DNA from: Streptomyces pseudogriseolus
Lineage (GTDB): Bacteria > Actinomycetota > Actinomycetes > Streptomycetales > Streptomycetaceae
Direction of reading: 5' to 3'
Assembly (NCBI GenBank): GCA_002154585.1
Contig: MUNG01000036.1
Location: 1 to 35,727, forward strand
Length of the DNA stretch: 35,727 nt
Shown: positions 18,967 to 30,500 of the stretch, piece after piece
Position numbering within the stretch: position 1 is the stretch's first letter
Layout: each line of letters begins with the position of its first letter
Position numbers and translations under genes: made by a program
The notes under the pieces: model-generated
Databases searched by the model: none
Told to the model about the DNA's origin: nothing
What the model saw: the letters and a program-made list of their open reading frames with translations, nothing else

Positions 18967-19604
18967 CGCCCGATCACCTTCTCCGAGGCCGGCTCCTCCG
19001 GGCCGAACGTGGACTCGGCCTCCTGGACCACCTCACCCTTGGAGTGGGCGACCTGACGCTCCGTGCCGGGCGCCGCCTCGGTCACCAGGCCGCGGTAGTA
19101 GTCCTGTTCGTCCGTGCCCGGGTACATGGCGTGCGGCGCCTCGACCATGCCCTCGTCCAGGCCGGCGAGCAGCTGCTCCTTGGTGTAGATGAGGTTCGCC
19201 CGGCTGGAGTCGGCCAGTTCGAACTCGTTGGTCATCGTCAGCGCGCGCGTGGGGCACGCCTCGATGCACAGCCCGCACAGGATGCAGCGGGCGTAGTTGA
19301 TCTGGTAGACGCGGCCGTACCGCTCGCCGGGCGAGTAGCGCTCCTCGTCCGTGTTGTCCGCGCCCTCGACGTAGATCGCGTCGGCGGGACAGGCCCAGGC
19401 GCACAGCTCGCAGCCGACGCACTTCTCCAGGCCGTCCGGATGGCGGTTGAGCTGGTGCCGTCCGTGGAAGCGCGGAGCCGTGGTCTTCTGCTGCTCCGGG
19501 TACTGCTCGGTGAGCCGCTTCTTGAACATGGCCTTGAAGGTCACGCCGAAGCCGGCCACCGGGTTCAGGAAACCGGGCTTGGTGTCCTTCGGTTCCTCAG
19601 CCAT
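18963..19604 (-). CDS. nuoI: NADH-quinone oxidoreductase subunit I (two 4Fe-4S clusters)
   Basis: 213 residues. It carries the ferredoxin-like N6a and N6b clusters between NuoG and NuoB. Both motifs are intact: [12 protein letters not shown] (Cys62, 65, 68, 72) and [12 protein letters not shown] (Cys107, 110, 113, 117). The ATG at 19604 has a strong AAAGGAGG upstream and starts [11 protein letters not shown]; a longer reading to 19676 is rejected because it lacks this site. It overlaps nuoH by 8 bp. The C-terminus is an acidic extension of about 35 residues. Confidence 0.97.
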   Translation of the reverse strand: MAEEPKDTKPGFLNPVAGFGVTFKAMFKKRLTEQYPEQQKTTAPRFHGRHQLNRHPDGLEKCVGCELCAWACPADAIYVEGADNTDEERYSPGERYGRVYQINYARCILCGLCIEACPTRALTMTNEFELADSSRANLIYTKEQLLAGLDEGMVEAPHAMYPGTDEQDYYRGLVTEAAPGTERQVAHSKGEVVQEAESTFGPEEPASEKVIGR

Positions 19605-20970
19605 CGGACGCCTCCTTTCCATCCGTTGATCCGCCCTGGGATTCGTCACTGTGAGTATCGGGTCCGCCACTGACAACGAGCTCCCGCTCGTGGCGCGGGC
19701 GGCGCCGCGGCACCGGGGGCAGCTCCTGCCCGGGCAGCGGCGGCACGGGGAACCCGCCCGCCATCGGGTCGAACGGAGGCCGGTCCGCGGGCTGTGCGCT
19801 CTCCTCGCCCCGGCCGCGGAACATGTCGGCGACGAAGGAGAGGAGCAGCAGGACGAGGACGCCGCCGGCGATGTAGAGCGCGATGTCGGCGAAGTCGTAG
19901 TTCTCGTTGCGCAGCGCCCGCACCGTGGCGACCGCCATCAGCCACACCAGGGAGACCGGGATGAGGACCTTCCAGCCGAGCTTCATCAGCTGGTCGTAGC
20001 GGACGCGCGGGAGCGTGCCGCGCAGCCAGACGAAGCCGAACAGCAGGGTGAGCAGCTTGCCGGTGAACCAGAGCATCGGCCACCAGCCGTGGTTGGCGCC
20101 CTCCCAGAAGGTGCTGACCGGCCACGGGGCCCGCCAGCCGCCCAGGAAGAGGGTCACCGCGACCGCCGAGACGGTCACCATGTTGATGTACTCGGCGAGC
20201 ATGAACATCGCGAACTTGATCGACGAGTACTCGGTGTTGAAGCCGCCGACCAGGTCGCCCTCGGACTCCGGCATGTCGAACGGGGCGCGGTTGGTCTCGC
20301 CCACCATCGTCACGATGTAGATGAGGAACGACACCGGCAGGAGCAGCACGTACCAGCGGTCGGCCTGCGCCTCCACGATCGTCGACGTCGACATCGACCC
20401 CGAGTACAGGAACACCGAGGCGAACGCGGCGCCCATGGCGATCTCGTACGAGATCATCTGGGCGCAGGAGCGCAGGCCGCCGAGCAGCGGGTAGGTGGAG
20501 CCGGAGCTCCAGCCCGCGAGGACGATGCCGTAGATGCCGACCGAGGCGACCGCGAGGATGTAGAGCATCGCGATCGGCAGGTCGGTGAGCTGCATCGTGG
20601 TGCGCTGGCCGAAGATCGAGATCTCGTTGCCGGCCGGGCCGAAGGGGATCACGGCGAACGCCATGAACGCCGGGATGGCCGCGACGACCGGCGCGAGGAC
20701 GTAGACGACCTTGTCCGCGCGCTTGACGACGACGTCCTCCTTCAGCATCAGCTTCACGCCGTCGGCGAGCGACTGGAGCATGCCCCAGGGGCCGTGCCGG
20801 TTGGGGCCGATGCGCAGCTGCATCCAGGCGACGACCTTGCGCTCCATGACGATGGAGATGAGCACGGTCACCATCAGGAAGGCGAAGCAGAACACCGCCT
20901 TGAGGACGATCAGCCACCAGGGGTCGCGGCCGAACATCGAGAGGTCTTCAGCGGCGAGGTACGGGCTCAT
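19597..20970 (-). CDS. nuoH: NADH-quinone oxidoreductase subunit H, with Pro-rich C-terminal tail
   Basis: 457 residues against about 325 in E. coli. It forms part of the quinone-binding chamber. Conserved stretches include [34 protein letters not shown], and the first-loop region [20 protein letters not shown] with its conserved acidic residues. After about residue 390 comes a soluble tail ([19 protein letters not shown], then [20 protein letters not shown]) that is Pro/Arg-rich and probably disordered in the cytoplasm. The ATG overlaps the nuoG stop as ATGA. Confidence 0.97.
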   Translation of the reverse strand: MSPYLAAEDLSMFGRDPWWLIVLKAVFCFAFLMVTVLISIVMERKVVAWMQLRIGPNRHGPWGMLQSLADGVKLMLKEDVVVKRADKVVYVLAPVVAAIPAFMAFAVIPFGPAGNEISIFGQRTTMQLTDLPIAMLYILAVASVGIYGIVLAGWSSGSTYPLLGGLRSCAQMISYEIAMGAAFASVFLYSGSMSTSTIVEAQADRWYVLLLPVSFLIYIVTMVGETNRAPFDMPESEGDLVGGFNTEYSSIKFAMFMLAEYINMVTVSAVAVTLFLGGWRAPWPVSTFWEGANHGWWPMLWFTGKLLTLLFGFVWLRGTLPRVRYDQLMKLGWKVLIPVSLVWLMAVATVRALRNENYDFADIALYIAGGVLVLLLLSFVADMFRGRGEESAQPADRPPFDPMAGGFPVPPLPGQELPPVPRRRPRHERELVVSGGPDTHSDESQGGSTDGKEASDG

Positions 20971-23467
20971 GCCTCCACCTCCTGGGGAGCCTCGCCGGCG
21001 AGGGTCGCCGGGCCGATGCGGACGAGGGAGCCGGGGAGCGCCCCGGTGCCGGAAGCCACCCCGCCGTCCATGGAGTTCAGCGGGAGCCAGACCACCCGGT
21101 CGGGCATCTCGGTGACGGACAGCGGCAGTTCCAGCGTCCCGGCGGGGCCGGTCACCGCGAGCGTGTCGCCGTCCTTGACGCCGACCTCGGCGGCCGTGGC
21201 GGCCGAGAGCCGGGCGAGGGCGGCGTGCCGGGTGCCGGCCAGCGCCTCGTCACCCTGCTGGAGCAGGCCCTGGTCGAGCAGCAGCCGGTGACCGGCCAGG
21301 ACCGCCTCGCCGGCGGCCGGCCGGGGCAGGGCGCCCGCGGTCTCCACGGGGTCGGCGGCGCGCGGCCCGTCCCAGGGGCCGAGCCGGTCGATCTCCGAGC
21401 GGATCGTGCGCAGGTCCGGCAGGCCCAGGTGCACGTCCATGGCGTCGGCGAGCATCTGCAGCACGCGCGCGTCGGACGGCGCGAGCCGCCGGGTCATCTG
21501 GTCCGGCTTGAGCGCCGCCTCGAAAAGACGCACCCTGCCCTCCCAGTTGAGGAACGTGCCGGCCTTCTCGGCGACCGCGGCGACCGGCAGGACCACGTCG
21601 GCGAGCTCGGTGACCTCGCCGGGCCGCAGCTCCAGCGACACCACGAACCCGGCCTCGGCGAGCGCGGCACGCGCGCGTGCCGGGTCGGGCAGGTCCGCGA
21701 CCTCCACGCCCGCCACCAGCAGCGCCTGGAGGTCGCCGCGGGCGGCCGCCTCGACGATCTGCGCGGTGTCCCGGCCGTAGCGGTGCGGGAGTTCGGCGAC
21801 GCCCCAGAGGGCGGCCACCTCCTCCCGGGCCCGCGGGTCGGTCGCCGGGCGGCCGCCCGGCAGCAGCGACGGCAGCGCCCCCGCCTCGATCGCGCCCCGC
21901 TCCCCGGCCCGGCGCGGGATCCACACCAGCCGGGCGCCGGTCGCGGTGGCGAACCGCACGGCCGCGGTGAGGCCGCCCCGTACGGCGGCCAGGCGCTCGC
22001 CGACGACGACCACCGCGCCCTCGGCGCGCAGCGCCTCGGCGGCAGCGACCCCGTCGCCCTCCAGGCCAACCCCGCTCGCCAGCGCGTCCAGCCACTCCGT
22101 CTCGGTGCCGGGCGCCGCCGGCAGCAGCGTGCCGCCGGCCTTGGTCAGACCACGCGTGGCGTGCGTGGCCAGCGCGAAGGTGCGCTGGCCGTGCGCGCGC
22201 CAGGCCTTGCGCAGCCGCAGGAAGACGCCGGGCGCCTCCTCCTCGGACTCGAACCCGACCAGCAGGACCGCCGGGGCCTTCTCCAGGGAGGTGTAGGTGA
22301 CGCCCGTGCCGTCCAGGTCACGGCCGCGTCCCGCGACGCGCGCGGCGAGGAAGTCGGACTCCTCGGCGCTGTGCACCCGCGCGCGGAAGTCGATGTCGTT
22401 GGTGGCGAGCGCGACCCGCGCGAACTTGCTGTACGCGTAGGCGTCCTCGACGGTGAGCCGGCCGCCGGTCAGGACGCCGGTGCTGCCCCGCGAGGCCAGC
22501 AGGCCCTGCGCCGCGATCTGGAGCGCCTCCGGCCAGGACGCCGGCTCCAGCTCGCCCTCCGCGTTGCGCACCAGCGGGGTGTCGAGCCGGTCCCGCTGCT
22601 GCGCGTACCGGAACGCGAAGCGGCCCTTGTCGCAGATCCACTCCTCGTTGACCTCGGGCTCGTTCGCCGCGAGGCGCCGCATGACCTTGCCGCGCCGGTG
22701 GTCGGTGCGGGTGGCGCAGCCGCCGGAGCAGTGCTCGCACACCGACGGCGAGGAGATCAGGTCGAACGGGCGGGAGCGGAACCGGTACGCGGCCGAGGTG
22801 AGCGCGCCCACCGGGCAGATCTGGATGGTGTTCCCGGAGAAGTACGACTCGAACGGGTCGCCCTCGCCGGTGCCGACCTGCTGGAGCGCGCCCCGCTCGA
22901 TCAGCTCGATCATCGGGTCGCCCGCGATCTGGTTGGAGAAGCGGGTGCAGCGGGCGCACAGCACGCACCGCTCGCGGTCCAGCAGCACCTGCGTGGAGAT
23001 CGCGACGGGCTTCTCGTAGGTGCGCTTCTTGCCCTCGAAGCGGGACTCGGCGTTGCCGTGCGACATGGCCTGGTTCTGCAGCGGGCACTCGCCGCCCTTG
23101 TCGCAGACCGGGCAGTCCAGCGGGTGGTTGATGAGCAGCAGCTCCATCACGCCCTTCTGGGCCTTCTCCGCGACCGGCGAGGAGAGCTGCGTCTTCACCA
23201 CCATTCCGTCGGTGCAGGTGATGGTGCAGGACGCCATGGGCTTGCGCTGGCCCTCGACCTCCACGATGCACTGGCGGCAGGCGCCGGCCGGCGCGAGCAG
23301 CGGGTGGTCGCAGAACCGGGGGATCTCGATGCCGAGCTGCTCGGCGGCCCGGATGACCAGGGTGCCCTTGGGCACGCTGATCTCGGCGCCGTCGATGGTC
23401 AGCGTCACGAGGTCCTCGGGCGGGACCGCCGCCTCTCCCCCTCCGGAGGGAGCGTTGGTGGTCACAG

Positions 23468-23471
<4 letters not shown>
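20967..23471 (-). CDS. nuoG: NADH-quinone oxidoreductase subunit G (Fe-S/molybdopterin-fold subunit)
   Basis: 834 residues. All cluster ligands can be seen: 2Fe-2S N1b Cys54, 65, 68, 82; His-ligated N5 in [15 protein letters not shown] (His116, Cys120, 123, 129); N4 Cys169, 172, 175, 219; and the off-path N7 cluster Cys245, 248, 252, 280 (VCEHCSGGC ... WIC). N7 is known from E. coli and Thermus but is missing in mitochondria. The C-terminal half has a degenerate molybdopterin-oxidoreductase fold without cofactor. The ATG at 23471 starts [10 protein letters not shown] and overlaps the nuoF stop; a longer open frame upstream is nuoF antiphase sequence. Confidence 0.97.
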
Positions 23472-24813
<1,342 letters not shown>

Positions 24814-24814
<1 letters not shown>

Positions 24815-25674
24815 CACTCCCCCTCCTCGGCAGTGGGCCCGGCCGGGTGGGCCGGGTCGGAGGCCGACGTGTCCTGCGGCGCGTCGTGCGAGCTGAGGTG
24901 CTCGGCGGGCGACGGCTCGTGCGGCGGGGCGTCCTGCGGCGCCTCGCCCCGCGGGTGCACCACGCGCGCGGGGGCTGCCTCGCCCTTGGCCAGCTTCAGG
25001 CCGATCAGGGAGGCGGGACCCGCGCTGCCGGTGGCCTCGACGGCGCCCTCCCGCTCGTCGGGGAAGCCGGCCAGGATCCGCGCCGTCTCCTTGAACGTGC
25101 ACAGCGGGGCGCCGCGGGTGGGCGCGACCGGACGTCCGGCGCGCAGGTCGTCGACCATGCGCCGGGCGCTCTCGGGGGTCTGGTTGTCGAAGAACTCCCA
25201 GTTGACCATCACCACGGGCGCGAAGTCGCAGGCCGCGTTGCACTCGATGTGCTCCAGGGTGACCTTGCCGTCGGCGGTGGTCTCGCCGTTGCCGACGCCC
25301 AGGTGCTCCTGGAGCTCCTCGAAGATGGCGTCGCCGCCCATCACCGCGCACAGCGTGTTGGTGCACACCCCGACCTGGTAGTCGCCGCTCGGGCGGCGCC
25401 GGTACATGGTGTAGAAGGTGGCGACCGCGGTCACCTCGGCCGTGGTCAGGCCGAGCATGTCCGCGCAGAACTGCATGCCGGTACGCGTGACGTGCCCCTC
25501 CTCGGACTGCACCAGGTGCAGCATCGGCAGGAGGGCGGACCGGGAGTCCGGGTAACGGGCGACGATCGCCCGCGCGTCGGTCTCCAGCCGGGCCCGGACG
25601 TCGTCCGGGTAGGCCGGCGCGGGCAGTTCCGGCATGCCCAGGCTGACGCCCCGCTCGGAAGAAGAGGTGGTCAC
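24814..25674 (-). CDS. nuoE: NADH-quinone oxidoreductase subunit E (2Fe-2S), with long C-terminal extension
   Basis: 286 residues, some 120 more than E. coli NuoE. The thioredoxin-fold 2Fe-2S domain is intact, with N1a ligands Cys104 and Cys109 (VCTNTLC) and Cys145 and Cys149 (CNAAC). From about residue 185 the protein continues with [18 protein letters not shown] and then a low-complexity, His/Pro/Ala/Glu-rich tail ([20 protein letters not shown] and on) that is probably disordered. The start is GTG at 25674 overlapping the nuoD stop by 4 bp; an inner ATG ([12 protein letters not shown]) is also possible. Confidence 0.95.
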
Positions 25675-27002
25675 CGGTCGACGCCTCCCATCACGGGGTC
25701 GATGGACGCGACGGCGACGATGACGTCGGCGACCTGGCCGCCCTCGCACATCGCCGCCATGGCCTGAAGGTTGGTGAAGGACGGGTCGCGGAAGTGGACC
25801 CGGTAGGGACGCGTGCCGCCGTCGGAGACGACGTGCACGCCGAGTTCGCCCTTGGGCGACTCGACGGCCGCGTAGGCCTGGCCCGGCGGGACGCGGAAGC
25901 CCTCGGTGACCAGCTTGAAGTGGTGGATCAGGGCCTCCATGGAGGTGCCCATGATCTGCTTGATGTGGTCGAGGGAGTTGCCCAGTCCGTCGGGGCCGAG
26001 CGCCAGCTGGGCGGGCCAGGCGATCTTCTTGTCCTCGACCATGACCGGGCCGGGCTCCAGCCGGTCCAGGCACTGCTCGACGATGCGCAGCGACTGGCGC
26101 ATCTCCTCCAGCCGGATCAGGAAGCGGCCGTAGGAGTCGCAGGTGTCGGCGGTCGGGACGTCGAAGTCGTACGTCTCGTAGCCGCAGTACGGCTGGGCCT
26201 TGCGCAGGTCGTGCGGGAGGCCGGTGGAGCGCAGGATCGGTCCGGTGGCGCCGAGGGCCATGCAGCCGGCCAGGTCGAGGTAGCCGACGTCCTGCATGCG
26301 GGCCTTGAAGATGGGGTTCCCGGTGGCGAGCTTGTCGTACTCCGGGAGGTTCTTGCGCATCTTCTTGACGAACTCGCGGATCTGGTCGACCGCGCCGGGC
26401 GGCAGGTCCTGGGCGAGTCCGCCGGGGCGGATGTACGCGTGGTTCATCCGCAGGCCGGTGATCAGCTCGTAGATGTCGAGGATCAGCTCACGGTCACGGA
26501 ACCCGTAGATCATGATCGTGGTGGCGCCGAGCTCCATGCCGCCGGTGGCGATGCACACCAGGTGGGAGGAGAGCCGGTTCAGCTCCATCAGCAGCACCCG
26601 GATGATCGACGCGCGGTCGGGCACCTGGTCCTCGATGCCGAGCAGCTTCTCGACCGCGAGGCAGTACGCCGTCTCGTTGAAGAACGGCGTCAGGTAGTCC
26701 ATGCGCGTCACGAACGTGGTGCCCTGGGTCCACGTCCGGTACTCGAGGTTCTTCTCGATGCCGGTGTGGAGGTAGCCGATGCCGCAGCGGGCCTCGGTGA
26801 CCGTCTCGCCGTCGATCTCCAGGATCAGGCGGAGCACTCCGTGGGTGGACGGGTGCTGCGGACCCATGTTGACGACGATGCGCTCGTCGTCGGTCCGGGC
26901 CGCGGTCTCGACGACCTCGTCCCAGTCGCCGCCGGTGACCGTGTAGACGGTGCCCTCGGTGGTCTCGCGTGCCGAGGCGGTGGATGCGTGCGACGTGCTC
27001 AT
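25671..27002 (-). CDS. nuoD: NADH-quinone oxidoreductase subunit D (quinone site, 49-kDa homologue)
   Basis: 443 residues. Descended from the large subunit of NiFe hydrogenases, it lines the quinone pocket with NuoB. Conserved stretches are [19 protein letters not shown] (quinone-site His), [38 protein letters not shown] and, at the end, [15 protein letters not shown] followed by [18 protein letters not shown]. The ATG at 27002 overlaps the nuoC stop as ATGA. NuoC and NuoD are separate, unlike the E. coli fusion. Confidence 0.97.
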   Translation of the reverse strand: MSTSHASTASARETTEGTVYTVTGGDWDEVVETAARTDDERIVVNMGPQHPSTHGVLRLILEIDGETVTEARCGIGYLHTGIEKNLEYRTWTQGTTFVTRMDYLTPFFNETAYCLAVEKLLGIEDQVPDRASIIRVLLMELNRLSSHLVCIATGGMELGATTIMIYGFRDRELILDIYELITGLRMNHAYIRPGGLAQDLPPGAVDQIREFVKKMRKNLPEYDKLATGNPIFKARMQDVGYLDLAGCMALGATGPILRSTGLPHDLRKAQPYCGYETYDFDVPTADTCDSYGRFLIRLEEMRQSLRIVEQCLDRLEPGPVMVEDKKIAWPAQLALGPDGLGNSLDHIKQIMGTSMEALIHHFKLVTEGFRVPPGQAYAAVESPKGELGVHVVSDGGTRPYRVHFRDPSFTNLQAMAAMCEGGQVADVIVAVASIDPVMGGVDR

Positions 27003-27744
27003 GAGTACGACCTCCGCTGGTCCGGAGCCGGGATCTGGGCGCCCTTGTACTCGACGGGGATGCCGCCGAGGGGATAGTCCTTGCGCTGCGGGTGGCCCTG
27101 CCAGTCGTCCGGCATCATGATCCGCGTCAGGGCCGGGTGACCGTCGAAGACGATGCCGAAGAAGTCGTACGTCTCCCGCTCGTGCCAGTCGTTCGTCGGG
27201 TAGACCGGGAACAGCGTCGGGATGTGCGGGTCGCTGTCGGGGACGCTGACCTCCAGGCGGATCACCCGGTTGTGGGTGATCGAGCGCAGGTGGTAGACGG
27301 CGTGCAGCTCGCGGCCCTTGTCGTTCGGGTAGTGCACCCCGCTGACGCCGGTGCACAGCTCGAAGCGCAGCGCCGGGTCGTCGCGCAGCGTCTTCGCGAC
27401 CCGCACGAGGTGCTCGCGCTCGATGTGGAAGGTGATCTCGCCGCGGTCGACGACCGTCTTCTCGATGGCGTTCTCCGGGAGCAGGTCCTGCTCCTCCAGC
27501 GCGCCCTCGAGTTCGTCGGCTACCTCGTCGAACCAGCCGCCGTAGGGGCGGGCCGCCGGTCCCGGGAGCCGGACCGAGCGGACGAGTCCGCCGTAACCGG
27601 AAGTGTCGCCGCCGTTGTTGGCGCCGAACATGCCGCGCTGGACGCGGATCTCCTCGCCGCCCTGGCCGCGCTGGCCGGGCAGGTTCTCGGCGGAGAGCTC
27701 CTTCTCGGGGTTCACGCCGTCACCCGCGGTGCCGTTCGCGTCGC

Positions 27745-27748
<4 letters not shown>
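26999..27748 (-). CDS. nuoC: NADH-quinone oxidoreductase subunit C (30-kDa homologue)
   Basis: 249 residues. Peripheral-arm subunit without cofactors. The family signature is [28 protein letters not shown]-like; here [20 protein letters not shown] is followed by DGHP and then [16 protein letters not shown]. The first 65 residues ([11 protein letters not shown], then Gly/Gln-rich sequence) are an actinobacterial extension. The ATG at 27748 overlaps the nuoB stop by 4 bp, and nuoD overlaps its end by 4 bp. Confidence 0.96.
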
Positions 27749-28299
<551 letters not shown>

Positions 28300-28312
28300 G
28301 ACTTGTGGCCCC

Positions 28313-28672
28313 TCAGTCCCATTCCAGGCCGCCGCGCCGCCATACGTACGCGTACGCGACGAAGACGGTGAGCACGAAGAGCAGCATCTCCACGAGCCCG
28401 AAAATCCCCAGGGCGTCGAACGTGACGGCCCAGGGGTAGAGGAAGACGATCTCGATATCGAAGATGATGAAGAGCATCGCCGTCAGGTAGTACTTGATGG
28501 GGAAGCGCCCGCCGCCGGCCGGCGTGGGGGTCGGCTCGATGCCGCACTCGTAGGCCTCGAGCTTCGCCCGGTTGTACCGCTTCGGACCGATCAGCGTGGC
28601 CATCACCACGGAGAAGATCGCAAAGCCTGCCCCGAGGGCTCCCAGTACGAGGATGGGCGCATACGCGTTCAC
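28313..28672 (-). CDS. nuoA: NADH-quinone oxidoreductase subunit A
   Basis: 119 residues with three membrane helices. The loop between helices 1 and 2 has the conserved [11 protein letters not shown] with the Cys that reports complex I conformational state in other organisms, followed by [20 protein letters not shown]. The start is GTG at 28672 with a strong GAGGAGCG Shine-Dalgarno sequence. It is the first gene of the operon; the promoter should lie in 28673-29414. Confidence 0.97.
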   Translation of the reverse strand: MNAYAPILVLGALGAGFAIFSVVMATLIGPKRYNRAKLEAYECGIEPTPTPAGGGRFPIKYYLTAMLFIIFDIEIVFLYPWAVTFDALGIFGLVEMLLFVLTVFVAYAYVWRRGGLEWD

Positions 28673-28779
28673 CGCTCCTCGCTCCTCTCAGTCGGCACTG
28701 ACTGCTGGCGGTTGTGCAGCGGGCCCGTCCGCCTCACCAGCCCCACGAACCACGCCCGCCCCGGCGAAGATCGAGAACA

Positions 28780-28795
28780 TGTGAAGCAGGTCACA
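28780..28795. promoter_or_regulatory. TGTGA-N6-TCACA dyad upstream of nuoA (Crp/Rex-type operator)
   Basis: TGTGAAGCAGGTCACA is a perfect TGTGA/TCACA dyad with 6-bp spacing. It matches the general Crp-family site and agrees with the Rex operator TGTGAACGCGTTCACA (as I recall it) at 12 of 16 positions. It lies 108-123 bp upstream of the nuoA start, just downstream of a possible minus-strand -10 (TAAGAT, 28812-28817), where a repressor would block transcription. Confidence 0.5.
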
Positions 28796-28830
28796 AGCCC
28801 AACCGCTCCGCATCTTATGCCTGTGGGTCT

Positions 28831-28844
28831 GTGATCTGCGACAC
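28831..28844. promoter_or_regulatory. Crp-like site in the nuoA upstream region
   Basis: GTGATCTGCGACAC fits the published S. coelicolor Crp pattern GTG-N6-GNCAC, as I recall it. It overlaps the likely -35 zone of the nuoA promoter whose candidate -10 is TAAGAT at 28812-28817 (minus strand). Confidence 0.4.
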
Positions 28845-28912
28845 GGGGTATTGCACAAGCTTTGTGATCTCTACCACCTGACGAACGATCATGAAGTCGG
28901 ATGAGCGGTGAT

Positions 28913-29074
28913 CTTCACACGTCAAGCATCCACGTGATCACCAAAGGTGACATCTTGATCCGTCGACGCAGCTCAGAGGGGTCTCGGAGGAGGAGTCTCC
29001 ATATCAAGACGATTCCTCTGCATGCAAATTGGCGTTGGACAGGTTGTCTTGATAGAGGACGCCTTCACACGTCA
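28913..29074. repeat. 12-bp direct repeat flanking a hairpin
   Basis: CTTCACACGTCA occurs at 28913-28924 and again at 29063-29074. On the minus strand both read TGACGTGTGAAG, the first preceded by T to give a -35-like TTGACG. A 10-bp repeat ACGTGATCAC also occurs at 28932-28941 and 29263-29272. These could be paired regulator sites or duplicated promoters for the nuo side. Confidence 0.6.
29002..29054. other. Inverted repeat with potential for a long hairpin
   Basis: TATCAAGAC (29002-29010) pairs perfectly with GTCTTGATA (29046-29054); four more pairs including wobble can extend inward, leaving a loop of about 27 bases. The composition is AT-rich for this genome. It could belong to a small RNA, a long untranslated leader of nuo, or a protein site. 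Confidence 0.45.
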
Positions 29075-29101
29075 GGGGGATCGCGAGGCGCGGTGTGGAC
29101 G

Positions 29102-29117
29102 TGTGCACGCGTTCACG
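29102..29117. promoter_or_regulatory. Rex-operator-like site
   Basis: TGTGCACGCGTTCACG matches the S. coelicolor Rex operator consensus TGTGAACGCGTTCACA (from memory) at 14 of 16 positions, including the central CGCG. Rex senses NADH/NAD+ and represses respiratory genes when NADH is low. It lies 430 bp upstream of nuoA and 298 bp upstream of the NlpC/P60 gene. Confidence 0.5.
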
Positions 29118-29161
29118 AAGTCCGGGGTGCCCGGGGACGCCCTGGCGCTCCCCATCGTTCC

Positions 29162-29175
29162 GTGACGTCCGTCAC
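29162..29175. promoter_or_regulatory. Crp-like site upstream of the NlpC/P60 gene
   Basis: GTGACGTCCGTCAC fits GTG-N6-GNCAC and is itself a near-perfect dyad (GTGAC/GTCAC). It lies about 240 bp upstream of the NlpC/P60 start codon. Streptomyces Crp is known to affect germination and wall-hydrolase genes, which fits the neighbour. Confidence 0.45.
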
Positions 29176-29414
29176 ACTTCTGAGGGGTCCTCAGGAACGG
29201 GGCTTGGCCAACCACCCCAACCGGTGGTAAGCGAGGAGCAATTCGGGCGTAACGATGAAAGTACGTGATCACGGCCCGGTTACGGCCGCCCGCAATGTCC
29301 GTTGTGGCGTCAATGGAGAGGGACGTGCGGGGAATTTGGGCGCCCGATTGAACAACTGTGGCGCAGCACACGTTTCTTGAAGATATGAAGCAGCCCCTGG
29401 TACCGGTTGTTCCC

Positions 29415-30218
29415 ATGTCCCACACCGCTCACATACGCAGCCACCGGAAGCCCCGCCGCACCGCGACCTCTTCGCTCGCGATGCGGGCCGGAGTTGCCGG
29501 TGGCGTCCTCAGCACCCTGGCAGTGGCCGGGGCGTCCAGCGCGGCCAACGCGGCCGAGCCGGTGACGCAGACCCTCGAACTGCCCACCCTGACGGCCGAC
29601 CTGGCCGCCCAGGTCGCCGAGTCCGCGGACGCCACCCAGCAGGCGGCCGCGAACTACCAGCTGCAGGCCGAGCGTGACGCGGCGGCCGCCCAGGCCGCGA
29701 AGCAGGCCAAGGCGGACCTGGCGGAGGCCAAGAAGAAGGCCGAGGCGAGGAAGAAGGCGGCCGAGGAGGCCCGTGAGGCGGCCGCCGAGCGCGCCGCCCG
29801 CGACGCCGAGCGCCCCGCGCTCAGCGCCTCCACGGAGACCGCGAGCTTCTCCGCGCCGGCCGGCGGCAGCGTCGCGACCGTCCTCGCCTTCCTCCAGGCG
29901 CAGGTGGGCGACGCCTACGTCATGGGCGCCACCGGGCCCAACGCCTGGGACTGCTCCAGCCTGGTGCAGGCCGCGTTCAAGCAGGTCGGTGTGGACCTGC
30001 CGCGCGTCTCCCAGGACCAGTCGATGGTGGGCACCGACATCCCGCTGTCGCAGATCCAGGCCGGCGACATCCTGTACTGGGGCGGCAAGGGCTCCGCGTA
30101 CCACGTGGGTGTCTACATCGGGAACGGCCAGTACCTGGACGCCGCCAACCCCTCGAAGGGCGTCGTCATCCAGGACCTCTCCGGCTACCCGGCGTCGGGC
30201 GCCGTCCGCGTGCTCTGA
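29415..30218 (+). CDS. Secreted NlpC/P60 family peptidoglycan endopeptidase
   Basis: 267 residues. Signal peptide: basic n-region (IRSHRKPRRTA), hydrophobic core (VAGGVLSTLAVAGASSA), cleavage probably after ANAA. Residues about 55-140 form an Ala/Lys/Glu-rich coiled coil. The C-terminal NlpC/P60 domain has the catalytic Cys180 (AWDCSSLVQAAFKQ) and His230 (YHVGVYIG), with GDILYWGG between. Such enzymes cut D-Glu-(gamma)-diaminopimelate bonds in wall peptides. The ATG at 29415 was chosen because MSHTAHIRSHRKPRR resembles the N-terminus I remember for Streptomyces homologues; in-frame starts at 29358 and 29385 are possible, and none has a good Shine-Dalgarno sequence. It is divergent from nuoA and followed by a strong terminator. 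Confidence 0.93.
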   Translation: MSHTAHIRSHRKPRRTATSSLAMRAGVAGGVLSTLAVAGASSAANAAEPVTQTLELPTLTADLAAQVAESADATQQAAANYQLQAERDAAAAQAAKQAKADLAEAKKKAEARKKAAEEAREAAAERAARDAERPALSASTETASFSAPAGGSVATVLAFLQAQVGDAYVMGATGPNAWDCSSLVQAAFKQVGVDLPRVSQDQSMVGTDIPLSQIQAGDILYWGGKGSAYHVGVYIGNGQYLDAANPSKGVVIQDLSGYPASGAVRVL

Positions 30219-30236
30219 CACGGGCCGCCACGCCAC

Positions 30237-30273
30237 CGAAGGGCCGCCGCCTCACCGAGGCGGCGGCCCTTCG
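30237..30273 (+). terminator. Terminator of the NlpC/P60 gene
   Basis: Perfect 17-bp stem, 30237-30253 with 30257-30273, and a 3-base loop ACC, starting 19 bases after the NlpC/P60 stop. It is one of the longest perfect stems in the window. Confidence 0.9.
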
Positions 30274-30436
30274 CGCTGCCCGGCCGGGTACGGGCCCGGA
30301 GGCGACCTGCTCGGAGGGCAAGATCACCGTATTGCCCGAATTGCACCCCGTATCGCGCGCGTTGAGGGCGCGCGGGGAGCCGCCGTGACGCCCGCCGCGC
30401 CCGTGACAGGCCCTCATGGGGCCCCGGAACCACGAC

Positions 30437-30474
30437 GGGGGCCGGACGGTCCGCCGAGGCGGAGTCCGGCCCCC
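30437..30474 (-). terminator. Terminator of the LAxTG protein gene
   Basis: Arms GGGGGCCGGAC (30437-30447) and GTCCGGCCCCC (30464-30474) pair perfectly over 11 bp; the 16-base loop can fold further (TCCGC with GCGGA). It lies 27 bases beyond the stop of the minus-strand LAxTG gene. Confidence 0.85.
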
Positions 30475-30500
30475 ACAGGGGCGTCACAGCGACGCGTGCG

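Larger units (their letters stand above)
28673..29414. other. 742-bp regulatory region between nuoA and the NlpC/P60 gene
   Basis: There is no credible gene. Base composition is clearly more AT-rich than in the coding parts, especially 28800-29070. It holds many operator-like dyads: TGTGA-N6-TCACA (28780), GTG-N6-GACAC (28831), CACAA-GCT-TTGTG (28854-28866), TCACC-AAA-GGTGA (28938-28950), a 9-bp-armed hairpin (29002-29054), a Rex-like site (29102), GTG-N6-GTCAC (29162), CTGAGG-GGT-CCTCAG (29180-29194) and ACCACC-N6-GGTGGT (29211-29228). It must contain the promoters of both divergent units; no ydaO motif is present here. Confidence 0.7.

Noticed and set aside
29060-29414. A second c-di-AMP riboswitch before the NlpC/P60 gene
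   Set aside because: I looked for the GGGGGACCC, GGGGTGAAG and CCCGACAGC blocks and did not find them.
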